From positions 1-47,068 of the forward strand of contig DUMU01000009.1 in assembly GCA_012839805.1 (NCBI GenBank): a stretch of 47,068 nt of DNA, written 5' to 3'. A program made the position numbers and the translations under genes. The DNA comes from Bacillota bacterium. Its GTDB lineage: Bacteria > Bacillota > Limnochordia > Limnochordales > DUMU01. The first letter of the stretch is position 1, and each line of letters opens with the position of its first letter. The notes beneath the pieces are model-generated. The model was not told where the DNA came from, did not search any database, and saw only the letters and a list, made by a program, of their open reading frames with translations. This document shows, one piece after another, positions 26,109 to 34,649 of the stretch.

Positions 26109-26229
26109 ACAATGCGCCGGAACTCCTGGCGGAGGTTTACACCGACGCACAGTACGAAGACGGCAAAGAGGTCACGCGGGAGGGGACCGCCACCTGATTG
26201 CGCATTTACACACCTATTGACGAAGCCTT
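26109..26229 (+). pseudogene. IS256-family right end (last codons plus terminal repeat)
   Basis: NAPELLAEVYTDAQYEDGKE, the TREGT-type end and the stop match the intact copy at 4245-4333 nearly codon for codon. GCGCATTTACACACCTATTG and GACGAA then reproduce the right terminal repeat. It joins the istB remnant directly, so an IS256 copy once inserted into an IS21 element and most of it was later deleted. Confidence 0.85.
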
Positions 26230-26388
26230 TGGAGGCGGTCGAACAAATTCCCCTTACCCTGTCCGGCCGCCCATCGACGACGCGGCAACGGTGTGCTGAG
26301 ACTCGGCGAATGACCGCGGGTATAATGGGGCCGGGCAAGCTGTAGTGGACAATTGGCTAGAGTAGCCACGAGAGGGGAGCGGGTTGTT

Positions 26389-26712
26389 GTGTCTCTTGCT
26401 CGAAGCCTGCCTGTGCCTTTGGAAATGGACCGGGAGGGGGTTATACGGGTCTCCGGTGCCCGCGTAACCTTCGACTCCGTTATCTCTGCGTTCGACCGAG
26501 GGGCCACCCCGGAAGAGATAGCGAGCCAATACCCTACTGTTCTGCTGCCGGACATTTACGCAGTCATCGCCTATTACCTGAGTCACCGCGGAGAGGTTGA
26601 AGAGTACCTGGACGGGCGAAGAAGAGAGGCTGCCCGGGTGAGAGCCGAAAACGAACGGCGTTTTCCGCCGCACGGAGTGCGCGAGCGTCTCATGGCTCGC
26701 CAGCAACCTTAA
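26389..26712 (+). CDS. DUF433 antitoxin
   Basis: 107 residues from GTG 26389, with GAGGGGAG ten bases upstream. That start keeps the usual LPVPL lead; ATG 26425 would trim it. GVIRVSGARVTFDSVISAFD, GATPEEIASQYP and DIYAVIAYYL are the defining winged-helix motifs of DUF433. Such proteins are antitoxins paired with DUF5615 PIN-like toxins encoded immediately downstream. A TATAAT lies at 26321-26326, but no good -35 was seen. The next gene starts inside its stop codon (TAATG) and is broken. Confidence 0.85.
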   Translation: MSLARSLPVPLEMDREGVIRVSGARVTFDSVISAFDRGATPEEIASQYPTVLLPDIYAVIAYYLSHRGEVEEYLDGRRREAARVRAENERRFPPHGVRERLMARQQP

Positions 26713-26768
26713 TGCTGCGGCTGGCAGTCTACAAGAACTTCAATAACGACATCGTGCGCCGGTCCTGA
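26712..26768 (+). pseudogene. DUF5615 PIN-like toxin, only the first 18 codons remain
   Basis: MLRLAVYKNFNNDIVRRS then a stop. DUF5615 toxins start M-l-r-l-l-a-D-E-n-F-n-n-d-I-l-r-x-L. The overlapping start with the DUF433 gene is the normal arrangement. The metal-binding Asp-Glu pair is replaced by Tyr-Lys, and the rest is lost or frameshifted. The antitoxin is therefore an orphan. Confidence 0.65.
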
Positions 26769-26914
26769 AGATACTTTCCGCTGACGACCGGCCGCCAAGG
26801 AATCGCTCAGAGCGTCTGGCATCCAGGGGCCCGCCTTACCCCCAGGAGACGTGCCAACCGAACTAGTCGTGGCCTAAGCAGGCAACGCAGAAGACGTGAG
26901 AATAGTCCCTACCC

Positions 26915-27835
26915 CTAAAGAGGGAGACTCTGCTGGCCGGTGTGATCTTGGATTATGCGGAGCGGCCGCTCTATGTAAATACGGCTTCGTGCGCGCTCTA
27001 TTGTCCGCAGTTCATCCAGGGGGAGTTGGATGCTCGGAAAGAAGCTCACGCTGCAGCGATGGTGATAGCGATAGCGACTATTGGGATTGGATGCTCGTTT
27101 GGGGTCAGTGAGTCGTTCCAATAGTGGCAGGACAACTCTAGCCACTTCGACGTGGCCCTGCTTCTTGCTGGTATAGTCCAGGCACTCACGGGTTGCTCCG
27201 AGTAGGATGTCAATAAGCTGTATGAAGTGGCTCTCCGAAGGGAATGCCTGTTCCTTCCTGTGATCCGAGTCAATGAAGTGAATCCGGTCGCTTTCAAAAA
27301 CGATTTCTGGCTCGTCTTGCTCCAGGCGCCATACGAGATGCCAATCGAACAAATCGTCCTGCTCCATCTCGGACCGATCATGAAAAATCGCCGTCACGCG
27401 CACACTATGAACCCGTGGATCACTTAAGAAGAACCCCTTCAACACGTAAGCCGTTGTGGAGCGGAAGAAGCGGTTGTAGATACGACGGTTTTGCTCGCGA
27501 CCAGAATAACCGAAGGCCTCCTTACGTAGCTTCGATAAGTCGATGCCGAAGATGTGAAAGTGGAAGCACTTGCATGTGTCATATAACACCAACTGAACCC
27601 ACGCTTTGGCGAGCTCGATCTTCGGACGCTGGCTTAGATGCGTGAAGTGCAGCTCTCCGTCGTAGCCCGCGTTGCGACGAGCCCTCTCGAGAGCGTCAAG
27701 GGCGTACGCGTGGAGCTCTTCGGGAACGGCGAGCATGCCGATATAGAGCCACGGGTGGCCGCCCGCCGGCTTCACCTCGTCTGCGTAGAGTCGTACGGCA
27801 ACTTCCTTGCTGGGGGACGGGTCAAACCACTCCAT
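26915..27835 (-). CDS. DUF3800 domain protein
   Basis: 306 residues from ATG 27835, GAGGGG just upstream; ATG 27847 is also in frame. EVAVRLYADEVKPAGGHPWL is the first strand with the family aspartate (y-l-D-E-s-G). Later come HFHIFGIDLSKL, IHFIDSDHRKEQAF and SESHFIQLIDILLGATRECL. These fit the DUF3800 fold, an RNase H-like domain ending i-Q-l-A-D-x-i-a. Biochemistry is unknown; members cluster with phage-defence and mobile genes. It is transcribed away from the GmrSD-like gene, with 262 bases between them that could hold divergent promoters. Confidence 0.8.
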   Translation of the reverse strand: MEWFDPSPSKEVAVRLYADEVKPAGGHPWLYIGMLAVPEELHAYALDALERARRNAGYDGELHFTHLSQRPKIELAKAWVQLVLYDTCKCFHFHIFGIDLSKLRKEAFGYSGREQNRRIYNRFFRSTTAYVLKGFFLSDPRVHSVRVTAIFHDRSEMEQDDLFDWHLVWRLEQDEPEIVFESDRIHFIDSDHRKEQAFPSESHFIQLIDILLGATRECLDYTSKKQGHVEVARVVLPLLERLTDPKRASNPNSRYRYHHRCSVSFFPSIQLPLDELRTIERARSRIYIERPLRIIQDHTGQQSLPL

Positions 27836-28097
27836 GCTACCCCTCATCCTTTCTTGGCCATAGCGTCGCGTGTTGGTGCTCGACAGCTTGGCTTGGCTTC
27901 CGTCGGTGCGAAATCCAGCTGCCCAACCCTTTTCCGCCTACTCCTTCAGACATTCCCTGCCTTGCCCCCGGCGTGGTAGACTGCTATTGGTGTCTCCTTC
28001 CTTCAGAGGCATTCTTCACCCCTGTTGTACCATAGAGGTGCGATTTCAGTTTCCACGAAACCCGGGATGAGTTTTGGAGGGGGTTTCAAAGACACCG

Positions 28098-29807
28098 ATG
28101 GGCCTGCAACAGTTCAAGGTGCGGGAAATTGTGGAGCAGGCGGTCAACCCAGGGCTTAACATTCCGGAGTTCCAACGAGATTTCGTGTGGGACCCCGAGC
28201 AGGTAAAGCTGCTGGCGGAATCGCTCTTCCGGCGCTATCCCATCGGGACACTCCTGCTGTGGCAGCATAGCGCCTATCCGTGGGCCAAGACGGCGCAGGA
28301 CGCATCCGAGTCCCTGACGTGGATCGTCGACGGACAGCAGCGGGTCACCTCGCTTTGCTTGCTGCTCGGGCGAAAGCCGTACTGGTGGCCGGAGGCGGCC
28401 GAGTGGAACAAGGCCCTTGAACGCTATGATGTCATGGTCTATATCCTGCCAGACAGTTCCGACGAGCGGCTCGAATTCGCCCTGGCCAACCCGGTGCGCC
28501 GTAAGGACCCGCGCTGGCTGAGCGTGCGCGATGTCCTTCGTCTATCGAAGGTCGAGGAGCTCGCTTCCATCGCGCAGGAGCGCGCCCAGCGACTTGCGGC
28601 GGAGTGCGGCTGCGATCCCATGGAGATTGTTGGCAAGCTCCTGGCGCGCCTTCAGGCGCTTTGGGACATCCGCAACCAGGACCTGCCGGCTGTCACCATC
28701 GACCACGAGGTCGAGGATGTGGCGGAGATTTTCGCCCGGCTCAACCAAGCCGGGACCCGCGTCAAAGAGGCTGACGTGGTATTGGCGCTTGTTGCAGTGC
28801 GCAACCGGGGATGGGTGAACTCCGAGTACCTGCCTTTCCGCGCACAGCTGGAAGGGCAGGGCTGGGACCTCGAGGCCGGGGTGATCGTACGAACGCTCAC
28901 GGGGATCGGAGCCGGGCGGGCGCGCTTCGCAGAGGTGCCGCAAAGCCTGTGGGACTCAGCGGAACTCAACAGGGTGTGGGCCAGGACGAAGGAGACCATC
29001 GCCGAGGTTCTGCTGCGTCTGGCCGAGCGAGGGATCGTGTCGCCCGACCTGCTTCCGTCCACCAACAGCCTGATTCCCCTGTTTGTTTTGCACGATCGAT
29101 GGAAGGGGCGGCCCGAGGCGCGCTTCGGGGCGGCTCTGCGGTGGTTTCTGCTGGCCAATCGAGATGGGCGCTACAGCGGCTCGGCCGTCACCAGCCTCAA
29201 CGAGGACGTGCGGGCGATCAGTGAGGCCCGGTCGTTCGACGAGGCGATTGAGGCACTGATGAAGCGGCTCCAGGTGCCGGAGCGGGTGGGGGCCGAAGAG
29301 TTCCTCAATCGGTACGACCGGGCGGGCAGTCGTTTCCTAAGGCTGATGCTTTATTTGAGCCTGTACCGGCGCGGTGCCCCGGATTGGGTGGACGGCACCC
29401 GCATCGGGTTCGACCACAGCGGTACGAAAGTCATCGCCGGCTTTGAACCGCAGTGGCACCACATCTTTCCCAGGAACTTGCTAAGACAGACCGGGCGGTA
29501 CGATGATGACGAGATTCATGCCCTGGCGAACATCACCGTGCTCAACGCAAAGACCAACGTGAACCGCATCTCTGGCAAGGCGCCGGCGCTATACATCAAA
29601 CAACTGGGCCTGAACCGGGCTGGTAGCGGCGGCCTGGAGGCACTGCGGGCGCACCTGATCCCGGAGGACTTCGTCGAGGCGGCCGCTGATGAGGCAAGGC
29701 GCGCGCAGCAGTGGTCCATCGATCGGTACAAGGACTTCCTGCTTGCCCGCTCGCAGCTCCTCGCGCAGGCAGTGAACGACCTCCTGGACGAGCTGGTGAG
29801 GGCGTAG
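28098..29807 (+). CDS. DUF262-HNH protein, GmrSD-like restriction factor
   Basis: 569 residues from ATG 28098; GGAGGGGG lies 14 bases upstream, and an in-frame TTG at 28074 is an alternative. N-terminal DUF262 (ParB/Srx-like) domain: NIPEFQRDFVWDPEQVKLLA (about 20-39), YPIGTLLLW and WIVDGQQRVTSLCLLLG (about 75-91), where D-G-Q-Q-R is the nucleotide-hydrolysis signature. A long helical middle follows. The C-terminus holds an HNH-like nuclease of the DUF1524 type: WHHIFPRNLL (about 453) and LANITVLNAKTNVNRISGK (about 476). Single-chain GmrSD homologues cut modified phage DNA. With both halves intact this is a probable type IV restriction enzyme. Confidence 0.85.
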   Translation: MGLQQFKVREIVEQAVNPGLNIPEFQRDFVWDPEQVKLLAESLFRRYPIGTLLLWQHSAYPWAKTAQDASESLTWIVDGQQRVTSLCLLLGRKPYWWPEAAEWNKALERYDVMVYILPDSSDERLEFALANPVRRKDPRWLSVRDVLRLSKVEELASIAQERAQRLAAECGCDPMEIVGKLLARLQALWDIRNQDLPAVTIDHEVEDVAEIFARLNQAGTRVKEADVVLALVAVRNRGWVNSEYLPFRAQLEGQGWDLEAGVIVRTLTGIGAGRARFAEVPQSLWDSAELNRVWARTKETIAEVLLRLAERGIVSPDLLPSTNSLIPLFVLHDRWKGRPEARFGAALRWFLLANRDGRYSGSAVTSLNEDVRAISEARSFDEAIEALMKRLQVPERVGAEEFLNRYDRAGSRFLRLMLYLSLYRRGAPDWVDGTRIGFDHSGTKVIAGFEPQWHHIFPRNLLRQTGRYDDDEIHALANITVLNAKTNVNRISGKAPALYIKQLGLNRAGSGGLEALRAHLIPEDFVEAAADEARRAQQWSIDRYKDFLLARSQLLAQAVNDLLDELVRA

Positions 29808-30121
29808 GTCGCCGCCGGCCCCTGCCGCGGCCGGGGCCCGACAGCGCTAACAGGTGTTGGCTCCCGTCAAAAACGGGGGCGGGCCCCGGGCATCAGCGCC
29901 ATGGGGATTTCGGCGGGGTTGGCAATTGGCCCCACCTTAAATAGATACCGGGGGAGATACCGGGGGTGCAGTAACGGAAGGGTCGCGGTGAACCGAACGA
30001 CCTGACCGCCCGGTGCGGCCCGAACTCCGACAGTCGCGGTGGAGGCGAACCGGCCACGGAACGCAGCCCAAGGGCCAGCTCTATGCAGGTTTCACCGAGC
30101 GGGCCAATCCGGCGGCTTACC
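29808..30121. other. Gap, low-complexity GC-rich DNA
   Basis: No gene. Contains a short CCCGT-CAAAA-ACGGG hairpin at about 29867-29881 without a T-run and a direct repeat GATACCGGGGG at about 29945 and 29957. Confidence 0.5.
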
Positions 30122-30325
30122 ATGCACAGCTTCGAATCCATCCACATAACGGAAACCGGGGAAGACAAGGGTCCTCCATCATCTGGAACGCAGGGAGCCC
30201 CTCCTGGTCGAAGCGTCTTTGAGACCGTTATTGGGCAGGGGCGGGATCTCTGGAGCGACGGCAGCGAGTTCTATACTTTCCTGAAAGAGATCTACGAGAG
30301 ACAGCGTGAGGATGCCAAGCGGTGA
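30122..30325 (+). CDS. Small hypothetical protein followed by a terminator
   Basis: 67 residues from ATG 30122; 30083 is the alternative start. The C-terminal half, SVFETVIGQGRDLWSDGSEF then YTFLKEIYERQREDAKR, has a natural amphipathic pattern, while the N-terminal half is polar and disordered. No clear ribosome site is seen. A strong hairpin with a T-run lies 41 bases after the stop, which supports a transcribed gene. It reads like a short bacterial regulator or antitoxin-like peptide, but no family is recognised. Confidence 0.5.
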   Translation: MHSFESIHITETGEDKGPPSSGTQGAPPGRSVFETVIGQGRDLWSDGSEFYTFLKEIYERQREDAKR

Positions 30326-30365
30326 GTTCGACTCTCGGGTAGCGGACGCGGGGGATAGCGTTGCC

Positions 30366-30403
30366 AGGGCGGAGCGGCAAGCAAGCCGTTGCCCGCCCTT
30401 TTT
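30366..30403 (+). terminator. Rho-independent terminator
   Basis: AGGGCGG (30366-30372) pairs with CCGCCCT (30393-30399), with further internal GGC/GCC pairing, and ends in TTTTT. It separates the small ORF from the convergent vapC gene. Confidence 0.8.
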
Positions 30404-30472
30404 ACCCGCGGCAGCACCAGGTTATAATGACCGGTCAACAGCAGGCACACTGCTTAACATGGCCGTCGAACC

Positions 30473-30859
30473 CTATCGCACCGCCCGTACGCTGACGTTG
30501 ACCTTCAGCGTTGTCCACCCGCGGTCGGCCGTCAGCGCCGCTACACCCGTTCGTTGGGCCAAGGCTAGGCAAGCACGATCTCCCAGGGATAGTCCGGCTC
30601 CTCTGGTTGCCTGGCGCAGCAGGCCTGCACGGTAGGCCAGATCTTCGTCAAAGTCTACGACCGTCATCGGCAGGGCGCCTAACGCTTGGCGAATGGCTTG
30701 CTCGGGCATCCCTGCGTCGTTCAGTTTGGCCACCACCTCCGAGAGGTTTACGGCTGTCACCGAGGCTCCTTTAGCTAGGGCCTCCTCTACCTTATCGCTG
30801 CCGGGCTCACGGTTCAGAAGGACGAGGAGGGCGGAGGCGTCCAGAACCCACTTACTCAT
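30473..30859 (-). CDS. vapC: PIN-domain toxin VapC
   Basis: 128 residues, start ATG 30859. PIN-domain acidic residues are all present: WVLDASALLVLLNREPG (Asp at 7), VNLSEVVAKLND (Glu at 40), LSLGDRACLALAQ (Asp at about 93) and LTADRGW (Asp at about 111). VapC proteins are metal-dependent RNases that cut tRNA or rRNA. The ATG overlaps the stop of the upstream AbrB-like antitoxin gene by four bases, the usual vapBC order. Confidence 0.9.
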   Translation of the reverse strand: MSKWVLDASALLVLLNREPGSDKVEEALAKGASVTAVNLSEVVAKLNDAGMPEQAIRQALGALPMTVVDFDEDLAYRAGLLRQATRGAGLSLGDRACLALAQRTGVAALTADRGWTTLKVNVSVRAVR

Positions 30860-31107
30860 GACTCATCTTGTGCCTCCTGGCGACGCTCCCGAATCAGTTC
30901 GTCCGCCAGCGACCGATCGGCCGCCACGTACCGGCGCACAACCTCCTGTGCATAGCGAACTGCCTGCCGAACCGCGAATACACGCAGCCCGTCGTCCGCC
31001 AGCTGTACCATCACCTCGTCTCCTTCGCGGAGACCCAGCGCTTTTCGATAGTCGGCCGGGATCACAAGCCGGCCGCCTTTTCCCACCCTGACCTTTACCG
31101 TCCTCAT
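30856..31107 (-). CDS. vapB: AbrB/MazE-type antitoxin VapB
   Basis: 83 residues from ATG 31107 (an ATG 31116 is also in frame). VRVGKGGRLVIPADYRKALG followed by LREGDEVMVQLADDGLRVF is the swapped-hairpin SpoVT/AbrB DNA-binding domain. The C-terminal helix (about 45-83) would wrap the VapC toxin. It likely represses its own promoter, and a good promoter sits about 75-100 bases upstream. Confidence 0.88.
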   Translation of the reverse strand: MRTVKVRVGKGGRLVIPADYRKALGLREGDEVMVQLADDGLRVFAVRQAVRYAQEVVRRYVAADRSLADELIRERRQEAQDES

Positions 31108-31182
31108 GTGACACACATCCCGAATTGATCGCCATCAAAGATGGCCCATGTCATCCAGAGCCACTCATGTCACTTCGCTCCC

Positions 31183-31211
31183 AACATACCATGATACCCA
31201 CTCAATGACAA
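31183..31211 (-). promoter_or_regulatory. Sigma-A-type promoter of vapBC
   Basis: On the minus strand TTGTCA (31211-31206), 17-base spacer, TATGTT (31188-31183). TGTCAC/GTGACA words at 31108-31113 and 31168-31173 lie downstream in opposite orientation and could be an operator for the antitoxin. Confidence 0.55.
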
Positions 31212-31434
31212 TACCCCGATAAGATAGGCTCACAGAGCCACAGGGGTTGGGCTATCGCCGCGCTCTTCTCATCCGCCTCATCCGCCGGCCATAGGCCGGG
31301 GCGGCCGGGAGGGCGACCTGCATTCGCTGGTCTTGTGACCTCGCCGCTTGGGGGGCGATGCCGGGGCGCCGCGGCACAGCCCGAGCCGAGCTACGCCATC
31401 CGAGCATGGCAAGAGAGTAGGTCAAGGAAGTACG

Positions 31435-32550
31435 TCAAGGTACGTACTCCATTTCAACGAACGTCGGCTTCCCGAGCAACTCCTTTCCGAGGAACACGTA
31501 GATTTTAAAAAAGGTCATGCTGGTCGGCCTTGCCTCAGGGATGACGACGGCATCTTCGGCGATGAACCGGTGAGCCTCGTCGTACACGCTAACCTTAAAC
31601 TTGAGGTCACGGTAATGTACGGATGTATCATTGCGAAACTCACCGGTTACCGGAACACCGTAACCAAGGCGGCCTCCAAACCAGTCCCGACCAATGTCTC
31701 CAGCCCACACTCTCAGAGAAGCCAGGGTCAGGCCTGGTGGGAGTCCCGTTACGGTAAACTTCGGCTGCTCTCCCAGCCGCGCAGTCACTACGGTCTGAAC
31801 CGTGCCATCGGCGACGGTTAATGCCCGTAAAATGACGACCGGGTTTCCTTCGAGGGAACGGACCGATCCGATGACCAGGTAGTCCGCGCCCAGGAACTGT
31901 CCGAGCTTTTTCACCGCATCCGGCCGGGCGAGGCCTGATTGCCCGAAACCGAGCTCCTTCACGGCAGCCTCGATCTGAGCTCGTTCCAGGAGTACGACCC
32001 GCTTGGTGCGGGCCAGGGAGGTCAGCAGCAGGTCCGGCAGCAGTGTGCCCAGTTCCCTGGCTGAATCGGACGCTTCGACTTCCAGAACCGCCACCCTGGG
32101 TGGCACTATGCCGGTTCTGGCAACCATCCCCACCTCGACTTCTGCACTTTTCTCAACGATGCGGGCCACTGCGAAGCGCTCCTGAACGTGGTACACCTCC
32201 AGCGATGCCACGGGGAAGAGCAGAGGGCCGAGGCTTTCGCCCGTGACGGGGTCAATCACCTCCCGGCCCTTCCGGAATACTTCAAAGCGCACAGCAGGCC
32301 GTATGCCCGCCTCCGAGCCGACGTTGAGGTACACATCGTTACCTTCCACCGCAATGACTCGCGCCTCGGGGACTTCGAGCCCGCGTACGAGCTCGGTAGC
32401 GAGGTGTTCGGCGAGCTGGGCTACGTCCGTCGGGGCGGTCTCGGCGACCGCCACCGCCTGGTTACCGGGGCCACCGGTAACGACAAGAACGGTGAACGTC
32501 AAGACGGCGAGCAGCGAGGCACCGAGTCTGGGCATATGAACCCTGCTCAT
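31435..32550 (-). CDS. Secreted CsgG/FlgT-like protein
   Basis: 371 residues, ATG 32550. An N-terminal signal peptide has hydrophobic core LLAVLTFTVLVV and a likely cut after AVAVAE. Residues about 60-140 form a FlgT-like beta domain (VIAVEGNDVYLNVGSEAGIR). Residues about 150-255 resemble the CsgG/TolB-N Rossmann-like module (PPRVAVLEVEASDS, VVLLERAQIEAAVKELGFGQ, LGADYLVIGSVRSLEG). The last 90 residues look like an immunoglobulin-type FxLYD domain (FRNDTSVHYRDLKFKVSVYD). It lies five bases after the other CsgG-like gene. An envelope role is likely; no lipobox cysteine is seen. Confidence 0.8.
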   Translation of the reverse strand: MSRVHMPRLGASLLAVLTFTVLVVTGGPGNQAVAVAETAPTDVAQLAEHLATELVRGLEVPEARVIAVEGNDVYLNVGSEAGIRPAVRFEVFRKGREVIDPVTGESLGPLLFPVASLEVYHVQERFAVARIVEKSAEVEVGMVARTGIVPPRVAVLEVEASDSARELGTLLPDLLLTSLARTKRVVLLERAQIEAAVKELGFGQSGLARPDAVKKLGQFLGADYLVIGSVRSLEGNPVVILRALTVADGTVQTVVTARLGEQPKFTVTGLPPGLTLASLRVWAGDIGRDWFGGRLGYGVPVTGEFRNDTSVHYRDLKFKVSVYDEAHRFIAEDAVVIPEARPTSMTFFKIYVFLGKELLGKPTFVEMEYVP

Positions 32551-32555
32551 GGTGT

Positions 32556-33413
32556 CTACTCCTCTCCGGCCGCCTTCTCATACGTCTCTGGTGCCAGTGT
32601 TACGCTTACCTTTAACCCCTCATACGCTTGAATGCGCTTCTCCCAGGCTCGAAACCCACCCTTCGCGATCACTACCTGATGAACTCCCTCCGTAAGGCGC
32701 AAGTCCAGGGGCGTGATGCCCACGTACAGCCCGTCTACCTCTACCTCGGCTCCCGCCGGCACGGATTCGAAGTGCACCAAGACCTGAGCCGCGGGTTCAG
32801 CTGGACTCGACGCGGTAATGGCCAGCACCAGCTCCCGGACGGCTTTCTCCAGGAAGTCGCGGACCAACTCCCTCTCAACGTCGGCCGGTTTCACTTGTAG
32901 GTAAGAGGTCGAGAGGAAGGTTCGCTGGCTTTCCAGCACCCGGGCGAACTCCACCTTCCCCGTAGTCACGTTCAGGGCCCGCACCGCCCCGGTGAGCTTA
33001 AAGACCGTCTGCTCCGAGGTGAACCCATAACCGCTGAATTTGGTTTGCACCGACTCGACAGACAGGAGGGCCCCCGTAACGAGCCAATCTGCACCAATTA
33101 AGCGCCCCACCTGCACCGCGGTGCTGGTTTGGTCGACTAGCCCGGACAAGATGAGACTCTGCTCCCGGATGACGTGATTCAGTTTTTCACGGTCAACCAC
33201 CTGCACCTGGCCGGTTTCGGCAAGCAGAGTAGCCAGCAGTTCAGTTGCCATAATGTCAATGTCGAGCAGGTCCCGACCGGTCTTGTTGGTGAACTCCACG
33301 ACGGCCACGGTAGGCGGTGCGCCGGCCAATGCTGCTGAAGGAATACCAACCGCCGCCGCAACGGCTCCGGCCAGGGCCAGGCAAGCAGAGACTAACGGGT
33401 TACGTTGCAGCAC
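32556..33413 (-). CDS. Secreted CsgG-family protein with PEGA domain
   Basis: 285 residues from GTG 33413, which sits seven bases after AAGGAGGA; the long frame upstream lacks a ribosome site. Signal peptide with core ACLALAGAVAAAVG, cut near ALA. CsgG-like domain at about 32-195: PTVAVVEFTNKTGRDLLDID, VQVVDREKLNHVIREQ, LIGADWLVTGALL. C-terminal PEGA domain at about 210-275: VHFESVPAGAEVEVDGLYVG followed by TPLDLRLTEGVHQV. PEGA domains occur in cell-surface and S-layer proteins. It is the first gene of a two-gene operon; both products would be exported and could form an assembly together. Confidence 0.82.
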   Translation of the reverse strand: MLQRNPLVSACLALAGAVAAAVGIPSAALAGAPPTVAVVEFTNKTGRDLLDIDIMATELLATLLAETGQVQVVDREKLNHVIREQSLILSGLVDQTSTAVQVGRLIGADWLVTGALLSVESVQTKFSGYGFTSEQTVFKLTGAVRALNVTTGKVEFARVLESQRTFLSTSYLQVKPADVERELVRDFLEKAVRELVLAITASSPAEPAAQVLVHFESVPAGAEVEVDGLYVGITPLDLRLTEGVHQVVIAKGGFRAWEKRIQAYEGLKVSVTLAPETYEKAAGEE

Positions 33414-33624
33414 AAGCCCATCCTCCTTCCAGGCTTCATCGTGAATCAAACCCAACCTGAGTACTGCCTTCCATTGTACGCTTCGAGTGATCCAGACGGA
33501 TTCCTCCTTAGACCCGCCCCACATACCCGGCGACAACGCGCCGGAGAGGAACGCGTTGTCGTTGTGGTATGCTATGCTCACGCCGTTGATGCCGATCCTC
33601 GACAGCAGGAGATGGTGAGATACG

Positions 33625-34014
33625 TTGGCAGCAGATGACAAGTACCGGCAGAGCGTTCTTAATTTCGCGCGTACTTACGCTCCGCATTCCAAGAGTGTAG
33701 ATATCACGCTCACGTTCGGTGCTGGGATTTCGTTGCCAGAGCTGGTGAATGCCGTGCGCAGGATCGCCGGCGAGAACCAGATGGTAATCGAGTGGGGCTA
33801 CTACGACAAGCGGCTCGCTCCTGATGCCGATGAGGATACCGAGTCTGTTATCTTGGCCGGTGTGTACTATGATGGCGGCCCCGAGGAAACGTCTTTGTAC
33901 GTCACTCTGCGTATTCCAGGAGCAGCCTATGAACTTTGTGAGACTGTCTGGGGCCGGCCTCAAGTCATCGAGTGTTGTGATCCTTGGGATATCGGCGAGC
34001 TATCGCGTCCGTGA
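33625..34014 (+). CDS. Small hypothetical protein, tandem paralogue A
   Basis: 129 residues from TTG 33625, AGGAGA 12 bases upstream. Not recognised. Shares with the next gene a layout of ENQMVIEWGYYDK, DGGPEETSLYVTLRIP and AYELCETVWGRPQVIEC, then a D-x-W-x-I-x-E-L ending. The invariant Glu-Trp, Tyr-Glu-Leu-Cys-Glu and Trp-Gly residues suggest a common fold. No signal peptide. It runs divergently from the secreted CsgG-like pair. Confidence 0.7.
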   Translation: MAADDKYRQSVLNFARTYAPHSKSVDITLTFGAGISLPELVNAVRRIAGENQMVIEWGYYDKRLAPDADEDTESVILAGVYYDGGPEETSLYVTLRIPGAAYELCETVWGRPQVIECCDPWDIGELSRP

Positions 34015-34091
34015 GTGGGGGCGATTAGAGACTCGAACTCGCCTCTCGAGGCGTACGGTGAGGGCGGTTTCCCGGTTGCAAACGCGAAGAG

Positions 34092-34475
34092 GTGGTAGCT
34101 ACGTCGCCAGTCAACCAAAAACGGCTGGAAAACGTTGTGCGGTTCGTGCAAAGCTATTCGGACCAGTGCAGCTCCATGTGTGTAGGTATGGTTCTTGTCC
34201 CGGAGACACCGGTGGGGCGGCCGGTTACTTCGCTTCACAACATCGCGCAAGAAAACCAAATGGCGGTAGAGTGGACTTACTTCAATGAAGATGTTTCGCC
34301 CAAAGCAGGCGAGCCTTTCGTTGTAACCTCACTCCGTCATGACGGAGATCCAGAAGGAAAGCAGATCAAGTTGAGTGTCTGTCTGCCTTCGTGGGCATAT
34401 GAGCTTTGTGAGGCACTGTGGGGCCCACCCCGAAGCATCGGCTGCCAAGATACCTGGGAGATCGAGGAGCTGTAG
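34092..34475 (+). CDS. Small hypothetical protein, tandem paralogue B
   Basis: 127 residues from GTG 34092. Paralogue of the preceding gene (ENQMAVEWTYFNE, HDGDPEGKQIKLSVCLP, AYELCEALWGPPRSIGCQD, then W-E-I-E-E-L). Identity is clear in the C-terminal two thirds and weak in the first 40 residues. A terminator follows at 34531, so the pair forms a closed unit. Function is unknown; nothing in it suggests an enzyme. Confidence 0.7.
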   Translation: MVATSPVNQKRLENVVRFVQSYSDQCSSMCVGMVLVPETPVGRPVTSLHNIAQENQMAVEWTYFNEDVSPKAGEPFVVTSLRHDGDPEGKQIKLSVCLPSWAYELCEALWGPPRSIGCQDTWEIEEL

Positions 34476-34530
34476 GCTCGCAACCGTGGCTTGATCGACC
34501 GCCACGGTCAACATGGCGGTTTAGGAAAGA

Positions 34531-34571
34531 AGGGCGCCGGCAGTTTTGTCGGCGCCCTTATCTTATCTTAT
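34531..34571 (+). terminator. Rho-independent terminator after the tandem pair
   Basis: AGGGCGCCGGCA-GTTT-TGTCGGCGCCCT: a 10-12 pair stem followed by a T-rich stretch (TATCTTATCTTATTTC). Confidence 0.85.
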
Positions 34572-34649
34572 TTCGTTCCTGCCCCGGAACCGGCAGCGGC
34601 ACGTCGCGGAACCCTGGGAGGAACTGCAGCAAGTTCAGCCAAGGGGGTG

